This document shows, one piece after another, positions 54,797 through 63,891 of a stretch of DNA of 64,000 bases. The translations under genes were made by a program, and so were the position numbers. The DNA is from Oscillospiraceae bacterium NTUH-002-81 (GTDB taxonomy: Bacteria > Bacillota > Clostridia > Lachnospirales > Lachnospiraceae), in NCBI GenBank assembly GCA_032620915.1, contig CP136052.1, positions 2,472,001 to 2,536,000 of the forward strand. Direction: 5' to 3'. Within the stretch, counting starts at the first letter, position 1. Every line of letters starts with the position of its first letter. A model generated the notes under the pieces. It had not been told where the DNA came from. It made no database searches and worked only from the letters and a program-made list of their open reading frames with translations.

Positions 54797-56461
54797 ATGC
54801 AAGCTTCTTTTCCATCCAGCTCCCATCCGGTCATCCGGGGCGCTTTTTTCCTCACTGCCGCCGGGATGCTCACCCGCGTCATGGGGTTCTTCTATAGAAT
54901 ATTCCTCTCCCGGTCCATCGGTGCAGAACAGGTGGGCATTTATCAGATGATTTTTCCGGTGTACGGTGTCCTGTGCGCCGCGTCCTCCTCCGGCATCCAG
55001 ACAGCCATCTCCCGGCTCACCGCTGCAGAAGCGTCCCGTGGAGCAGACACCAGATTCCTGCGCTGCGGCCTTTTCACTGCCCTGCTTCTGGCTTCTCTTG
55101 GAAGTGCGGGGCTTCTGGCCTTCGCCGATCCCCTTGCAGAAACACTGCTGGGAGAGCCCCGGTGTGCACCGCTTCTGCGGGCGCTGGCCTTCTGCGTTCC
55201 CTTAAGCAGCATCCACGCCTGCATCAGCGGCTTTTATTATGGGCTCATGCGGGCCGCCGTACCGTCCCTGTCCCTGCTGGCGGAACAGAGTGCCCGGATG
55301 CTGTTTATTTTCATGGCCTGGAAAATCAGCCTGCAGGAGGGGATTGCGCTGCCGCTGTCCGCCACCGTGTGGGCGCTGGGGACCGGAGAGCTGGCTGCGG
55401 TGCTCTTCTGTGTCACGGCAATGGGGATGAAGACGCCACAAGGAAACCATTCTGATGTCCGATCCGTTCCGGCATTCAGCCACCGTCGTACTTCCCGGTT
55501 GCAGGGCCGCTTAAAGCGGAAAGTGCGGACTGTGCAGGATTCCACAGACTGTTCCGCGCCCGGGTTCCGCTCTTATTCTTTACCCGGCACCCTCTCTGTT
55601 ATGCCCAAACTACTGGTGCTGGCGCTCCCGCTGACCGCCAACCGGCTGTTCATCAGCTTTTTAGCCGCCGGGGAAGCTGCCCTGCTGCCCGCCAGACTGC
55701 AATCTTACGGCCACTCCGCGCCCACCGCCCTGATCCTCTACGGTGTCCTTACAGGAATGGCCATGCCCCTGATCCTGTTTCCCACGGCCATCACCAATGC
55801 CGTGTCTGTCCTGCTGCTGCCGGCGGTGGCCCGCACCCTGTCCGATGCCAATCCCCGAAAGCTGACCCACACCATCGCCACCGCCATCCAGTACTGCCTG
55901 GTGCTGGGCATCTTTTTCTTCGGCGTTTTCTTTCTGTACGGGAATGTTCTGGGAACGGTGTTGTACAAAAACGCCCTGGCCGGAGATTTTCTGCGCACGC
56001 TGTCCTTCATCTGTCCGTTCCTGTATCTGAACGCCTCCCTGTCCAGCATCCTGGCCGGGCTGGGGCGCACTGTGACACTGTTCTGGCACAACACGATAAG
56101 CCTTCTGCTGCGGCTGTCCTTCGTCCATTTCCTCGTCCCCCGCTATGGCATGCAGGCCTATTTCTGGGGGCTTCTGGCAAGTCTCCTCTGCCAGACCCTG
56201 TGCAGCCTTTTCGTATTATATCCGTATCTGGGCTTTTCCTTTCCTGCCGTCCGGTGGATCGTGTTGCCCTCAGGTTTTCTTGTTCTGGCCGCAGGCGCAG
56301 GCTTTTTCGCCGCGCCTTTTCTCAACGCCTGGCTGTCCGGTTTTCCGCTGTTTCTGCTGGCCGGAAAAATTGGCGTGACGGCTGTTTTTTATTTCCTGCT
56401 CGTTTTTCTTTATCAGGTTCTGCCGTTCCATCATCATGCCCGCCCCGTTCATACCCGGTAA
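54797..56461 (+). CDS. MATE/MurJ-like flippase, SpoVB type
   Basis: 554 aa, about 14 transmembrane helices of the polysaccharide-transporter/MurJ superfamily (GAFFLTAAGMLTRVMGFFYR, IGAEQVGIYQMIFPVYG). SpoVB-class proteins move lipid-linked precursors for spore cortex synthesis. A basic hydrophilic stretch of about 50 residues (from MKTPQGNHSD, about residue 213) separates the two halves and is longer than I would expect. RBS CAGGAG is 12 nt upstream. Confidence 0.85.
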   Translation: MQASFPSSSHPVIRGAFFLTAAGMLTRVMGFFYRIFLSRSIGAEQVGIYQMIFPVYGVLCAASSSGIQTAISRLTAAEASRGADTRFLRCGLFTALLLASLGSAGLLAFADPLAETLLGEPRCAPLLRALAFCVPLSSIHACISGFYYGLMRAAVPSLSLLAEQSARMLFIFMAWKISLQEGIALPLSATVWALGTGELAAVLFCVTAMGMKTPQGNHSDVRSVPAFSHRRTSRLQGRLKRKVRTVQDSTDCSAPGFRSYSLPGTLSVMPKLLVLALPLTANRLFISFLAAGEAALLPARLQSYGHSAPTALILYGVLTGMAMPLILFPTAITNAVSVLLLPAVARTLSDANPRKLTHTIATAIQYCLVLGIFFFGVFFLYGNVLGTVLYKNALAGDFLRTLSFICPFLYLNASLSSILAGLGRTVTLFWHNTISLLLRLSFVHFLVPRYGMQAYFWGLLASLLCQTLCSLFVLYPYLGFSFPAVRWIVLPSGFLVLAAGAGFFAAPFLNAWLSGFPLFLLAGKIGVTAVFYFLLVFLYQVLPFHHHARPVHTR

Positions 56462-56532
56462 TCCATTTTTCAATACACACCGATTTCATCGCAGTCGGAT
56501 TTACACGGGATATTCCGGGACATCGTTTTTTG

Positions 56533-56561
56533 TCGACAAGGCAAAAAAAATAGTATATAAT
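56533..56561 (+). promoter_or_regulatory. Promoter of the DAHP synthase gene
   Basis: TCGACA (56533-56538), 17-bp spacer, TATAAT (56556-56561), 25 bp before the start codon. Confidence 0.7.
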
Positions 56562-56585
56562 AGGTTCCCGAAAGGAGATTGAACC

Positions 56586-57614
56586 ATGGGATTCGAATTC
56601 ATCAAGAAGCTTCCTACCCCGGCAGAGATCAAACAGCAGTACCCCGTGCCGGAAAAGGTTGCACAGATAAAAAAAGAACGGGACAAACAGATTCAGGACG
56701 TATTTACCGGGAATTCCGATAAGTTTCTTGTCATTATCGGCCCCTGCTCCGCAGACAACGAGGAGTCCGTCTGCGACTATATCCGCCGCCTGATCCCCGT
56801 ACAGGAAAAGGTCAAGGACAAGCTGATCATCATCCCGAGAATTTATACAAACAAACCGCGTACCACCGGTGACGGCTACAAGGGACTGGTACACCAGCCC
56901 GACCCGGAGAAGAAGCCAGACCTGCTGGCCGGTCTTATCGCCATGCGCCATCTGCACATCCGTGCCGTGGAGGAAAGCGGCCTGACGGCTGCCGATGAGA
57001 TGCTTTACCCGGAAAACTGGCAGTATCTGTCGGACATCCTCTCCTACGTGGCCATCGGCGCCCGCTCCGTGGAGGATCAGCAGCACCGTCTCACCGTCAG
57101 CGGCTTTGATATCCCCGCCGGTATGAAGAACCCTACCAGCGGTGATCTGTCCGTCATGCTGAACTCCGTCCATGCAGCACAGGGCCACCACACCTTCATT
57201 TACCGCGGCTGGGAGGTGAAGACTGCCGGCAACCCGCTGGCACACGTGGTGCTGCGCGGTGCGGTGAACAAGCACGGCTCCTGCATCCCCAACTACCACT
57301 ACGAGGATCTGCAGCTGCTCATGAACATGTACCGGGAAAAGGATCTGCAGAATCCGGCTGTCATCGTGGATGCCAACCACTCCAATTCCAACAAGAAATA
57401 CGAGCAGCAGATCCGTATCGTCAAGGAAGTGCTGCACAGCCGCCGTCTGGATCCGGACATTCATCAGCTGGTGAAGGGCGTCATGATCGAGAGCTACATC
57501 GTGCCCGGCTGCCAGAAGGTAGGCGAGGGCGTGTACGGCAAGTCCATCACCGACCCGTGCCTGGGCTGGGAGGAATCCGAACAACTCATTTACGAGATCG
57601 CCGATCTGTGCTAA
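56586..57614 (+). CDS. DAHP synthase, class I (AroF/G/H type)
   Basis: 342 aa. Phosphoenolpyruvate/metal-site motifs GPCSADNEES, RIYTNKPRTTGDGYKG, GARSVEDQQHR and DANHSNSNKKYEQQ. First step of aromatic amino acid synthesis. No regulatory ACT or chorismate mutase domain is attached. No T-box leader fits in the 25-nt space after its promoter. RBS AAAGGAGATTG. Confidence 0.94.
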   Translation: MGFEFIKKLPTPAEIKQQYPVPEKVAQIKKERDKQIQDVFTGNSDKFLVIIGPCSADNEESVCDYIRRLIPVQEKVKDKLIIIPRIYTNKPRTTGDGYKGLVHQPDPEKKPDLLAGLIAMRHLHIRAVEESGLTAADEMLYPENWQYLSDILSYVAIGARSVEDQQHRLTVSGFDIPAGMKNPTSGDLSVMLNSVHAAQGHHTFIYRGWEVKTAGNPLAHVVLRGAVNKHGSCIPNYHYEDLQLLMNMYREKDLQNPAVIVDANHSNSNKKYEQQIRIVKEVLHSRRLDPDIHQLVKGVMIESYIVPGCQKVGEGVYGKSITDPCLGWEESEQLIYEIADLC

Positions 57615-57637
57615 AATTTACGGTTAAAAGCTTATGA

Positions 57638-57675
57638 CAAAAGGTGCAATCCCATCGCTGGGACTGCACCTTTTT
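57638..57675 (+). terminator. Terminator after DAHP synthase
   Basis: AAAGGTGCA-A-TCCC pairs with GGGA-C-TGCACCTTT, then T-rich tail. Confidence 0.88.
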
Positions 57676-57705
57676 CACATTCGCCGGAAGCAATCTGTCT
57701 ATGCA

Positions 57706-58677
57706 TTAGTTCATGTCGTATTCCTGCAATAACTGATCCCGAAATGCCGGATCATCCAGAGCACGCTGCAGATCGTCAATGCGCTGATCCGCCAGAAGAC
57801 GTTTCGTCAGTTCGTTCTTCTGTTCCGCTGCTTCTGCTCTTTTCTTCTCTTGCTCCGCAATTTGTCGTTCTCTCTCTGCATTTTTTCGTTCCTGCTCTGC
57901 AATTTTCCGTTCTCGTTCCGCACTTTCCTGCGTGTCTTTGCGCCCCTGTTCACGGCCCTCCTCATACATCATCTGATCATGCTCAAACCATTTCATATAT
58001 CGTAATGAAACCTCCCCGTCCCGCTTGACCTGATCCACCATCTGCTGGATGTCTCTCAGATCTTCATTGATCGCATTGTTCTGGTTCGTGTTCTCCATGT
58101 AGCTGAGAAGCTGACGCAAACTTTCCGAAATGTTTCCTTTTTTACCCCGGGTGTACAGCACCCAGGTCTCCGCATCGTCTTCATATGGCATTGTCGGTTC
58201 TTCCAGGCATCTGTTTTTGATCGTGTATAACGCCCGGTCATAGCCGAAGGGATCATAATCACAGATAAAGATCACATACACCTTTTTCATTTTGCCAAAA
58301 TGCTCTCCGGCTTTCAGGCTTCTTCTGTCGATCATCGCATGATAAAACCTGGCTCGCTTCGGAAATGCTTTGATCTCCGCCGCTTTATGGTTATGATCCG
58401 GTTCCACATCGTAGACCGCTGGAATTTCCTCTCCATTGATCTGCACGCTTCCGTCCTCCTCAATATAGACGTCCAGCCTTGCGCCGCGAAGATCCGTATT
58501 CACTCCCACAAACGACTCCTGCGCACGGATTTTCAGATGCGGAAATTTCCGATCAAACAGCGTCTCCAACAATTTCCGGATAAACGCTTCTCCTGTATCC
58601 GGATACGCCAGCATGGCGTTAAAAAGGAAATCATCCAACAGGTTCAATTCTTCCAGTTTTCTTCTTTGCATTCGCAT
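57706..58677 (-). CDS. Rpn-family PD-(D/E)XK nuclease / putative transposase
   Basis: 323 aa. The PD-(D/E)XK core has RLDVYIEEDGSVQINGEEIP, then AVYDVEP, and KRARFYHAMIDRRSLKAGEH. Next is a helical region and a Glu/Arg/Lys coiled coil made of four 7-residue units (about 256-283). Rpn proteins are recombination-promoting nucleases; no terminal repeats or partner gene mark it as a mobile element here. Start 58677 follows TAGGAGGAAC. It has its own promoter. Confidence 0.85.
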   Translation of the reverse strand: MRMQRRKLEELNLLDDFLFNAMLAYPDTGEAFIRKLLETLFDRKFPHLKIRAQESFVGVNTDLRGARLDVYIEEDGSVQINGEEIPAVYDVEPDHNHKAAEIKAFPKRARFYHAMIDRRSLKAGEHFGKMKKVYVIFICDYDPFGYDRALYTIKNRCLEEPTMPYEDDAETWVLYTRGKKGNISESLRQLLSYMENTNQNNAINEDLRDIQQMVDQVKRDGEVSLRYMKWFEHDQMMYEEGREQGRKDTQESAERERKIAEQERKNAERERQIAEQEKKRAEAAEQKNELTKRLLADQRIDDLQRALDDPAFRDQLLQEYDMN

Positions 58678-58826
58678 GTTCCTCCTACTGATGGCAGAGA
58701 AGAATAGAAGATGCACCGTCAAAGCTGCTGCATGCCCGCTCCCACTCTCTCCGCCATATTTTTTGTTTTCGCATATGGGGATTGAGTGACCGAACGGCCA
58801 AGAACTTTCCCAGATATGTAATTACA

Positions 58827-58855
58827 GTGTAGCAAACACCTGTTTTTCTGTCAAT
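58827..58855 (-). promoter_or_regulatory. Promoter of the Rpn-family gene
   Basis: On the minus strand TTGACA (58850-58855), 17-bp spacer, TACACT (58827-58832), leaving a leader of about 140 nt. Confidence 0.65.
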
Positions 58856-58883
58856 GTGCAAACTGCCAAAATCACCAAAGTTC

Positions 58884-58933
58884 AAAAAAGACCCTGCCCG
58901 CCGCCATACAGCCTGACGATTGGCAAAGTCTTT
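58884..58933 (-). terminator. Terminator after xerD
   Basis: AAAGAC...GTCTTT with an inner TGCC/GGCA pairing; the minus-strand 3' side continues into TTTTTT. Confidence 0.7.
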
Positions 58934-58960
58934 CTCTGTCTGTTACGTTTCCCGATTCAC

Positions 58961-59846
58961 TTATCTTCTCGGATGCGCCTTGGCGTACACCTCCCGCACC
59001 CGGTTGGCGTTGAGGTTCACATAGATCTGGGTCGTGGAAATATCGGAATGGCCCATCATCTCCTGTACGGCATGCAGATCCGCGCCGTTCTCCACCAGAT
59101 GCGCCGCAAAGGAGTGGCGGATGGTGTGGGGCGTGATCTCGGAGGTGATCCCGGCTTTTCTGGCATAGCTCTTGATCAGCTTCCAGAAGCCCTGGCGGCT
59201 CATGGGGCTGCCGGAGCAGTTGGTAAACAGCGTATCGCTGTCCTGCCCTTTCAGCAAAATACCTCTGGCAGTGTGCAGATACTGCTCCAGTGCTTTTCTG
59301 GCTTTCTGGCCAAAGGGGATGATCCGCTCCCGGTCACCGTCCCTGCACACGATATAAGCCAGCTTCATATTGACATCGGACACCTTCATGGAGATCAGCT
59401 CTGATACCCGAATGCCCGTGGCATACAGAAGCTCCAGCATGGCCCGGTCCCGGACGTCCTTGGGGTTCTTCCCCGAAGGCTGTGCCAGCAGGCGGTCAAT
59501 CTCCTCAATGCTTAAGATCTCCGGCATCTTTTTCTCGATCCGGGGCGATTTCAGCGTCTGGGAAATGTCCTCCTTCAGCACCCCCTGCACGAGCAGATAA
59601 TGGGAAAATGCCTTGATGGAGGCAATGCTTCTGGACACGGTGGACGGGGCAAATCCGTTCTTCTCCATATAAAGGATGTAGGAATTCAGGTTCGTCGCCG
59701 TCATCTGATCCGCCCGGTCTACCCCCCTGCTGCTCCAGATACTGTTCCAGCTTGCGCAGATCTCTCTGATATGAAATTTCCGTATTTGCCGACGTCTTTT
59801 TCACGTCATGCAGATAAATCATAAATGACTGCAGTTCCTGTTCCAT
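58961..59846 (-). CDS. xerD: Tyrosine recombinase XerD, frame-broken
   Basis: About 294 aa when joined. An N-terminal SAM-like core-binding domain (MEQELQSFMIYLHDV) and a C-terminal catalytic domain with Arg in TGIRVSELISM, HTIRHSFAAHL, MGHSDISTTQIY and the Tyr nucleophile. It resolves chromosome dimers. The frame breaks at C6 (59722-59727; G6 in the coding strand); one base less gives LEQQGVDRADQMTATNLN. The neighbours spoIIM and a Nudix gene match the conserved firmicute order. Confidence 0.9.
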
Positions 59847-59909
59847 ACGCGCCCCCACATTGTTTACGTGTTACAGCCCACCTGCATGAACCGTAACAAT
59901 TCTAGCCCT

Positions 59910-59938
59910 ATTATAATGTGGTTTTTCCCGAAAAGCAA
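59910..59938 (-). promoter_or_regulatory. xerD: Promoter of xerD
   Basis: On the minus strand TTGCTT (59933-59938), 17-bp spacer, TATAAT (59910-59915). The -10 lies in the self-complementary ATTATAAT and so also reads on the plus strand. Confidence 0.65.
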
Positions 59939-59950
59939 ATGATAATTTTA

Positions 59951-59982
59951 CCCGGAAACCCGCGATTTTCCGGGCTTTTTTT
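59951..59982 (+). terminator. Plus-strand intrinsic terminator with no plus-strand gene
   Basis: CCCGGAAA (59951-59958) pairs with TTTCCGGG (59967-59974), then C and T7 (59976-59982). On the minus strand no T-run follows, so orientation is plus although xerD and spoIIM are on the minus strand. Confidence 0.7.
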
Positions 59983-60052
59983 GTAAAAACGCAACATCTT
60001 GCCGATGGTATTTTTGCGAATACAATATCTTGTAAAAAATTTATTACAAATT

Positions 60053-60727
60053 TTACAAAATTTTTACGAGCATACGGACCAGCAGCGGATTTACCCAGGC
60101 TTCCAGCGCCAGTCCCATGAAAAACAGCAGAAAAATCCTAACCAACGCCAGTACCTGACTGCCCGATGCCATTCTCCTGCCCCATGTCCGATCAGTGTAA
60201 AGTACCCGAGAAAACCAGCTGCCTGCGCCGGCATTTCCCGGCAGGCCTCTCCGATACACCGCATCCCGCGTCACCCCCATCCCGGTGCCCGTTGTTCCCG
60301 CCCCGGTTGCCAGCAGAAAATACGCCGCCACATAGAAAATATACTGAGGCAACAGGCCCAACACACCGAAGGCCAGTCCCTCCGCGCCGAATTTCAGGCC
60401 CAGCATGGTAAAATAGGTGCCCGCGCAAAATCCAGCCCAGCAGGAAAAGAGCCGCACCGCCAGGGCGCGCACCACCGTAGCCGACAGGGCACACAACACC
60501 AGCGCTCCCATTCCCCGCTCCCGCAGCAAAAAAAAAAAAAGCTGCTCCCGGGAGGGCGCCGCATAGTGGTAGCGCTGCAGATAATAGGCGCTTAAGATGC
60601 CCGCATATGCCACATATTTTTTCCCATAACACCAGGAAAACGCCATACCGAGCATCACGCCGGGGATGAACAGGGCACACACCCGGTTTCTCCACAGATC
60701 TTTTGCATTTTCCTGTATAATACGCAA
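60053..60727 (-). CDS. spoIIM: Stage II sporulation protein M
   Basis: 224 aa, five or so membrane helices, SpoIIM family. SpoIIM works with SpoIIP and SpoIID in septal peptidoglycan degradation during engulfment. The Q-L-F-F-F-L-L segment (about residue 64) is encoded by a 13-base T run (plus-strand A13 at 60528-60540); the frame is intact at this length. The conserved order Nudix-spoIIM-xerD supports the call. Confidence 0.88.
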   Translation of the reverse strand: MRIIQENAKDLWRNRVCALFIPGVMLGMAFSWCYGKKYVAYAGILSAYYLQRYHYAAPSREQLFFFLLRERGMGALVLCALSATVVRALAVRLFSCWAGFCAGTYFTMLGLKFGAEGLAFGVLGLLPQYIFYVAAYFLLATGAGTTGTGMGVTRDAVYRRGLPGNAGAGSWFSRVLYTDRTWGRRMASGSQVLALVRIFLLFFMGLALEAWVNPLLVRMLVKIL

Positions 60728-60847
60728 AAAGCGGCACCTCCCTTCTGTTCTCTATCTTATGAGAGGGGGGCCGCCGCATACCATGTATTCCGGGGCATTT
60801 CCAGTCTGTCGGCACAATCCGCACTGTTCTGTGCACTGCCCGCCAGT

Positions 60848-61393
60848 TCAGGCCTGATATTTTACTTTATACGCCATAATGGCCGCAATGGTCTTGGCAT
60901 CCTGGATCTCACCGGAGAAGATTTTCTCACACAACGCATCCACCGTGTACTCGCACACGTTGATGAACTCGTCCTCATCCAGATGCTGATGGGATGGTAC
61001 CAGATCCTTCGCCACATACACGTCAATGAATTCGTTGCAGTAGGCCACCGCCGTTTTCAGCTGAATGAGCAGCTCCAGATGATCTGAACGGAATCCGGTT
61101 TCCTCCTCCAGTTCCCGGGCCGCACAGTCATACGTTTTCTCCTCCAGGCTGTCCCTGCCGCCTGCCGGGATCTCCAGCGTATACCGGTCAATGGCGTTGC
61201 GGTACTGGCGCACCATGAGGATTGTGCCCCGCTCCGTCACCGGCACCACCGCCGCTGCCCCCTTGTGCCCGATAAAATCCCATTTTGCCACATGGCCCGA
61301 CGGGGTTCTGACCGAATCCTGATACAGGTCGATGATGGCGCCCCTGTGGATCAGCTTCCGGTCCAGCCGCTCAAACTCTGTTTTCTCTTCCAT
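60848..61393 (-). CDS. Nudix hydrolase, ADP-ribose pyrophosphatase type
   Basis: 181 aa. Nudix box GGRDSLEEKTYDCAARELEE followed by ETGF. It is similar in length and context to NudF/YqkG, which splits ADP-ribose to AMP and ribose-5-phosphate. It lies 120 bp upstream of spoIIM, as in Bacillus. Confidence 0.9.
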   Translation of the reverse strand: MEEKTEFERLDRKLIHRGAIIDLYQDSVRTPSGHVAKWDFIGHKGAAAVVPVTERGTILMVRQYRNAIDRYTLEIPAGGRDSLEEKTYDCAARELEEETGFRSDHLELLIQLKTAVAYCNEFIDVYVAKDLVPSHQHLDEDEFINVCEYTVDALCEKIFSGEIQDAKTIAAIMAYKVKYQA

Positions 61394-61480
61394 ATATGTA
61401 TCCTCACTTTCCCGTCCAAATCTCCTGCTTCCACCGGCAGCTGACGCGAAATCTTCTGCCTATCCTGCGGACAGCTGTTC

Positions 61481-62281
61481 TTATTTTATGGCCTCGCATT
61501 TCTCGTAGCAGGCTTCGTTGGCTTTCAGCACCGCATTGCGGAAGCCATACTCCTCCAGTGCTGCCACACCTGCGATGGTGGTGCCCGCCGGGGAGCATAC
61601 CATGTCCTTGAGCTCGCCGGGGTGCTTGCCTGTCTGCAGCACCATCTCTGCCGCGCCCTTCACCGTCTGGGCAGCAAATTCATACGCCTTATCCCGGGGC
61701 AGGCCGTAGCGCACCGCACTGTCTGCCAGCGCCTCGATAAACATGTATACATAGGCCGGGGAACTGCCGCTGGCGCACACCACCGCACTCATGAGCCGTT
61801 CCTCCACGTATTCCATCCGGCCAAAGGACTGGAAAAATGCCCGGATCTCCTGTTCCTCTTCCTCCGTAAACAGCCCACGGTCATAGGTCACGCCGGTCAT
61901 CCCCTCGCCCAGCAGTGCCGGGGTATTGGGCATGGCCCGCACGATCCGCTTGCCGTCGCCCAGCTTTTTCACAAGAGAATCAATGGTGATGCCCGGTGCA
62001 ATGGAAATGACGATCTGCTCCGGTTTCACCGCGTATTTGATATTTTTCAGCACCGCATCATAATACTGGGGCTTTACCGCCAGCACCACGATCCGTGACT
62101 GGTTCGCACACTCCGCATTGCTCTCCACGAAATCCACGCCAGTCTGTTTTTTCACAGTCTCCATGCGCTCCTGATTCACATCGGTAAACAACAGGTCTTC
62201 CGGGCGGTACAGCTTCAGAAGTCCCTGTAAAATCGCAAATCCCATGTTGCCCATTCCGATAAATCCAATCTTCGCCATCAC
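61481..62281 (-). CDS. proC: Pyrroline-5-carboxylate reductase
   Basis: 266 aa. Rossmann GFIGMGNMGFAILQG at the N-terminus, RAMPNTPALLGEGMTG, and the C-terminal signature VCSPAGTTIAGVAALEEYGF. Last step of proline synthesis. It lies 9 bp after the FAD oxidoreductase gene, so probably co-transcribed. Confidence 0.95.
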   Translation of the reverse strand: MMAKIGFIGMGNMGFAILQGLLKLYRPEDLLFTDVNQERMETVKKQTGVDFVESNAECANQSRIVVLAVKPQYYDAVLKNIKYAVKPEQIVISIAPGITIDSLVKKLGDGKRIVRAMPNTPALLGEGMTGVTYDRGLFTEEEEQEIRAFFQSFGRMEYVEERLMSAVVCASGSSPAYVYMFIEALADSAVRYGLPRDKAYEFAAQTVKGAAEMVLQTGKHPGELKDMVCSPAGTTIAGVAALEEYGFRNAVLKANEACYEKCEAIK

Positions 62282-62290
62282 AATTCCTCC

Positions 62291-63886
62291 TTACATTTTC
62301 GCCACATAGTATCCCACTTCCCGTCCCAGCGTCTGGGCAATGCTGATGCTCTGCCCCGGCAGGGAAGTGGTGTATTGCACGCCAAACCGCCTGCCGCTGC
62401 AGTTGCCGGTGGCATACAGTCCCGGGATCGGTTCAAAATCCCGGTTCAGCACCTGCTGATGCGCATCGATCTCCAACCCGCTGACCGTCACAAGAATCTT
62501 CAGCGACTGTCCGCCGGGGCTGTGGCTGTCTTTCACCGTACCGCTGGCGTAAAAAGGCGGTGTCTCCACCGGCTGCATCAGCCGGGCATCTTTTCCGAAA
62601 TCATCGTCATGCCCCTGATGGCACAGCTGATTGTACCGTTCGACGGTCTGCAGGAAATTGCTCCGATCCCCTTCATCCGCAAACATCAGCGCCGCCAGCT
62701 GCTCCAGCGTGTCCGCACAGTAAAGGGGCCGGCTTTCTCCGGCCCGATCCCGGTCAAGAATGACCTTGTTCTTCTGGCCTCTGGCCTTCTCCAGGGCATC
62801 CCGGAACCGCCCATATTCCTGTGCATCTGTATAATCCAGCAGCCCGTGACAGGGCGTCTGGAACGTGATCTGCCGCTCAATCTGATCATCAAAAACCGCC
62901 CACAGGTTTCCGTTTGGCTGATACGCCCCGGGAAGTGCCGCCAGAATGTGGGTGCCGAACGCCTCATCCGAATAGCGCCTGCCGTGTCGGTTCACCCGCA
63001 GCACAGGAGTCGCGCCGATAAGTCCAAACCCGGGGAAGGAATAATTGCCACCCATGGCCGCATGGCTTCTCGGTTCCAGCCTGCCGCCTGCCCACAGCCC
63101 CATGCAGATACCGCTGCCGTCCCATCCATGCCCGGTAAAATCACTGCCTTCCTCTGTCAGATCGGCAGCTTCCGCAAGGAGATACCGGCACATATCCGCA
63201 TTTCTGCTGTAGTCTCCCGCTGCCAGAATCACGCCCTTCGCCGCCCGGTACAGACAGATGCTGCCGTCGGCGCTCCTGCCATACACACCGGTTACCCGCA
63301 TATTTTCCGCCTGCTCCAGCTGCAGGGCGCGGGTGGAAAAGAAAAATTCCGCCCCGTGTTCCCGGGCCAGCTGCTGACTGGCTTTGACAGCCCTGGTCTG
63401 CAGCGCCATTCCCATGTTAGGCGTTCCCGGCCACGCATGAAAACCATTCAACGTCTCCGGCATATGAGGGCTTGGCGGCATCAGCATCGGATGGATCCCA
63501 TCCTTTTCCTCCTGGGACAGCGGTGCAATCAACCAGTCAAAGGCTTCCCCGCAATGCATCGCGTAGGTTTTGATCAGTGGAAAAAGAGAACGGTTGCCTG
63601 TGCGCAGCTGCCAGTCATTCACAAACGTATCCACATCCACCGGCGGGACGCCATGCGCCCTCTGCCACTGGCTGTTGATATGTCCGATCTCGCCGATGCC
63701 CAGCACCCACTGCCTGTCCTCCTCCTGCTGTTCCAGCACGATCACACGGGCACCGGCTTCGGCTGCGGCGCGTGCCGCGCACGTCCCGGCATGCCCGGCT
63801 CCCACAACCACGATATCTGCCTCGTAAATACCCTTTATTTGATCCGAAGGGATTTTTTCAGGTCTGACAGCCCACGCTTCCTTCAT
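62291..63886 (-). CDS. FAD-dependent oxidoreductase, fumarate-reductase-like flavoprotein
   Basis: 531 aa. FAD-binding VVVGAGHAGTCAARAAAEAG near the N-terminus and a C-terminal second FAD contact GLYATGNCSGRRFG. It resembles the flavoprotein subunit family of fumarate reductase and ketosteroid dehydrogenase. There is no secretion signal or FMN-binding domain. Substrate unknown. Start 63886 follows CGGAGTGAG. Confidence 0.85.
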   Translation of the reverse strand: MKEAWAVRPEKIPSDQIKGIYEADIVVVGAGHAGTCAARAAAEAGARVIVLEQQEEDRQWVLGIGEIGHINSQWQRAHGVPPVDVDTFVNDWQLRTGNRSLFPLIKTYAMHCGEAFDWLIAPLSQEEKDGIHPMLMPPSPHMPETLNGFHAWPGTPNMGMALQTRAVKASQQLAREHGAEFFFSTRALQLEQAENMRVTGVYGRSADGSICLYRAAKGVILAAGDYSRNADMCRYLLAEAADLTEEGSDFTGHGWDGSGICMGLWAGGRLEPRSHAAMGGNYSFPGFGLIGATPVLRVNRHGRRYSDEAFGTHILAALPGAYQPNGNLWAVFDDQIERQITFQTPCHGLLDYTDAQEYGRFRDALEKARGQKNKVILDRDRAGESRPLYCADTLEQLAALMFADEGDRSNFLQTVERYNQLCHQGHDDDFGKDARLMQPVETPPFYASGTVKDSHSPGGQSLKILVTVSGLEIDAHQQVLNRDFEPIPGLYATGNCSGRRFGVQYTTSLPGQSISIAQTLGREVGYYVAKM

Positions 63887-63891
63887 ATGCC

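Noticed and set aside
57706..58677. Insertion sequence built on the Rpn gene
   Set aside because: No terminal inverted repeats or target duplication were found around the gene, and it has its own ordinary promoter.
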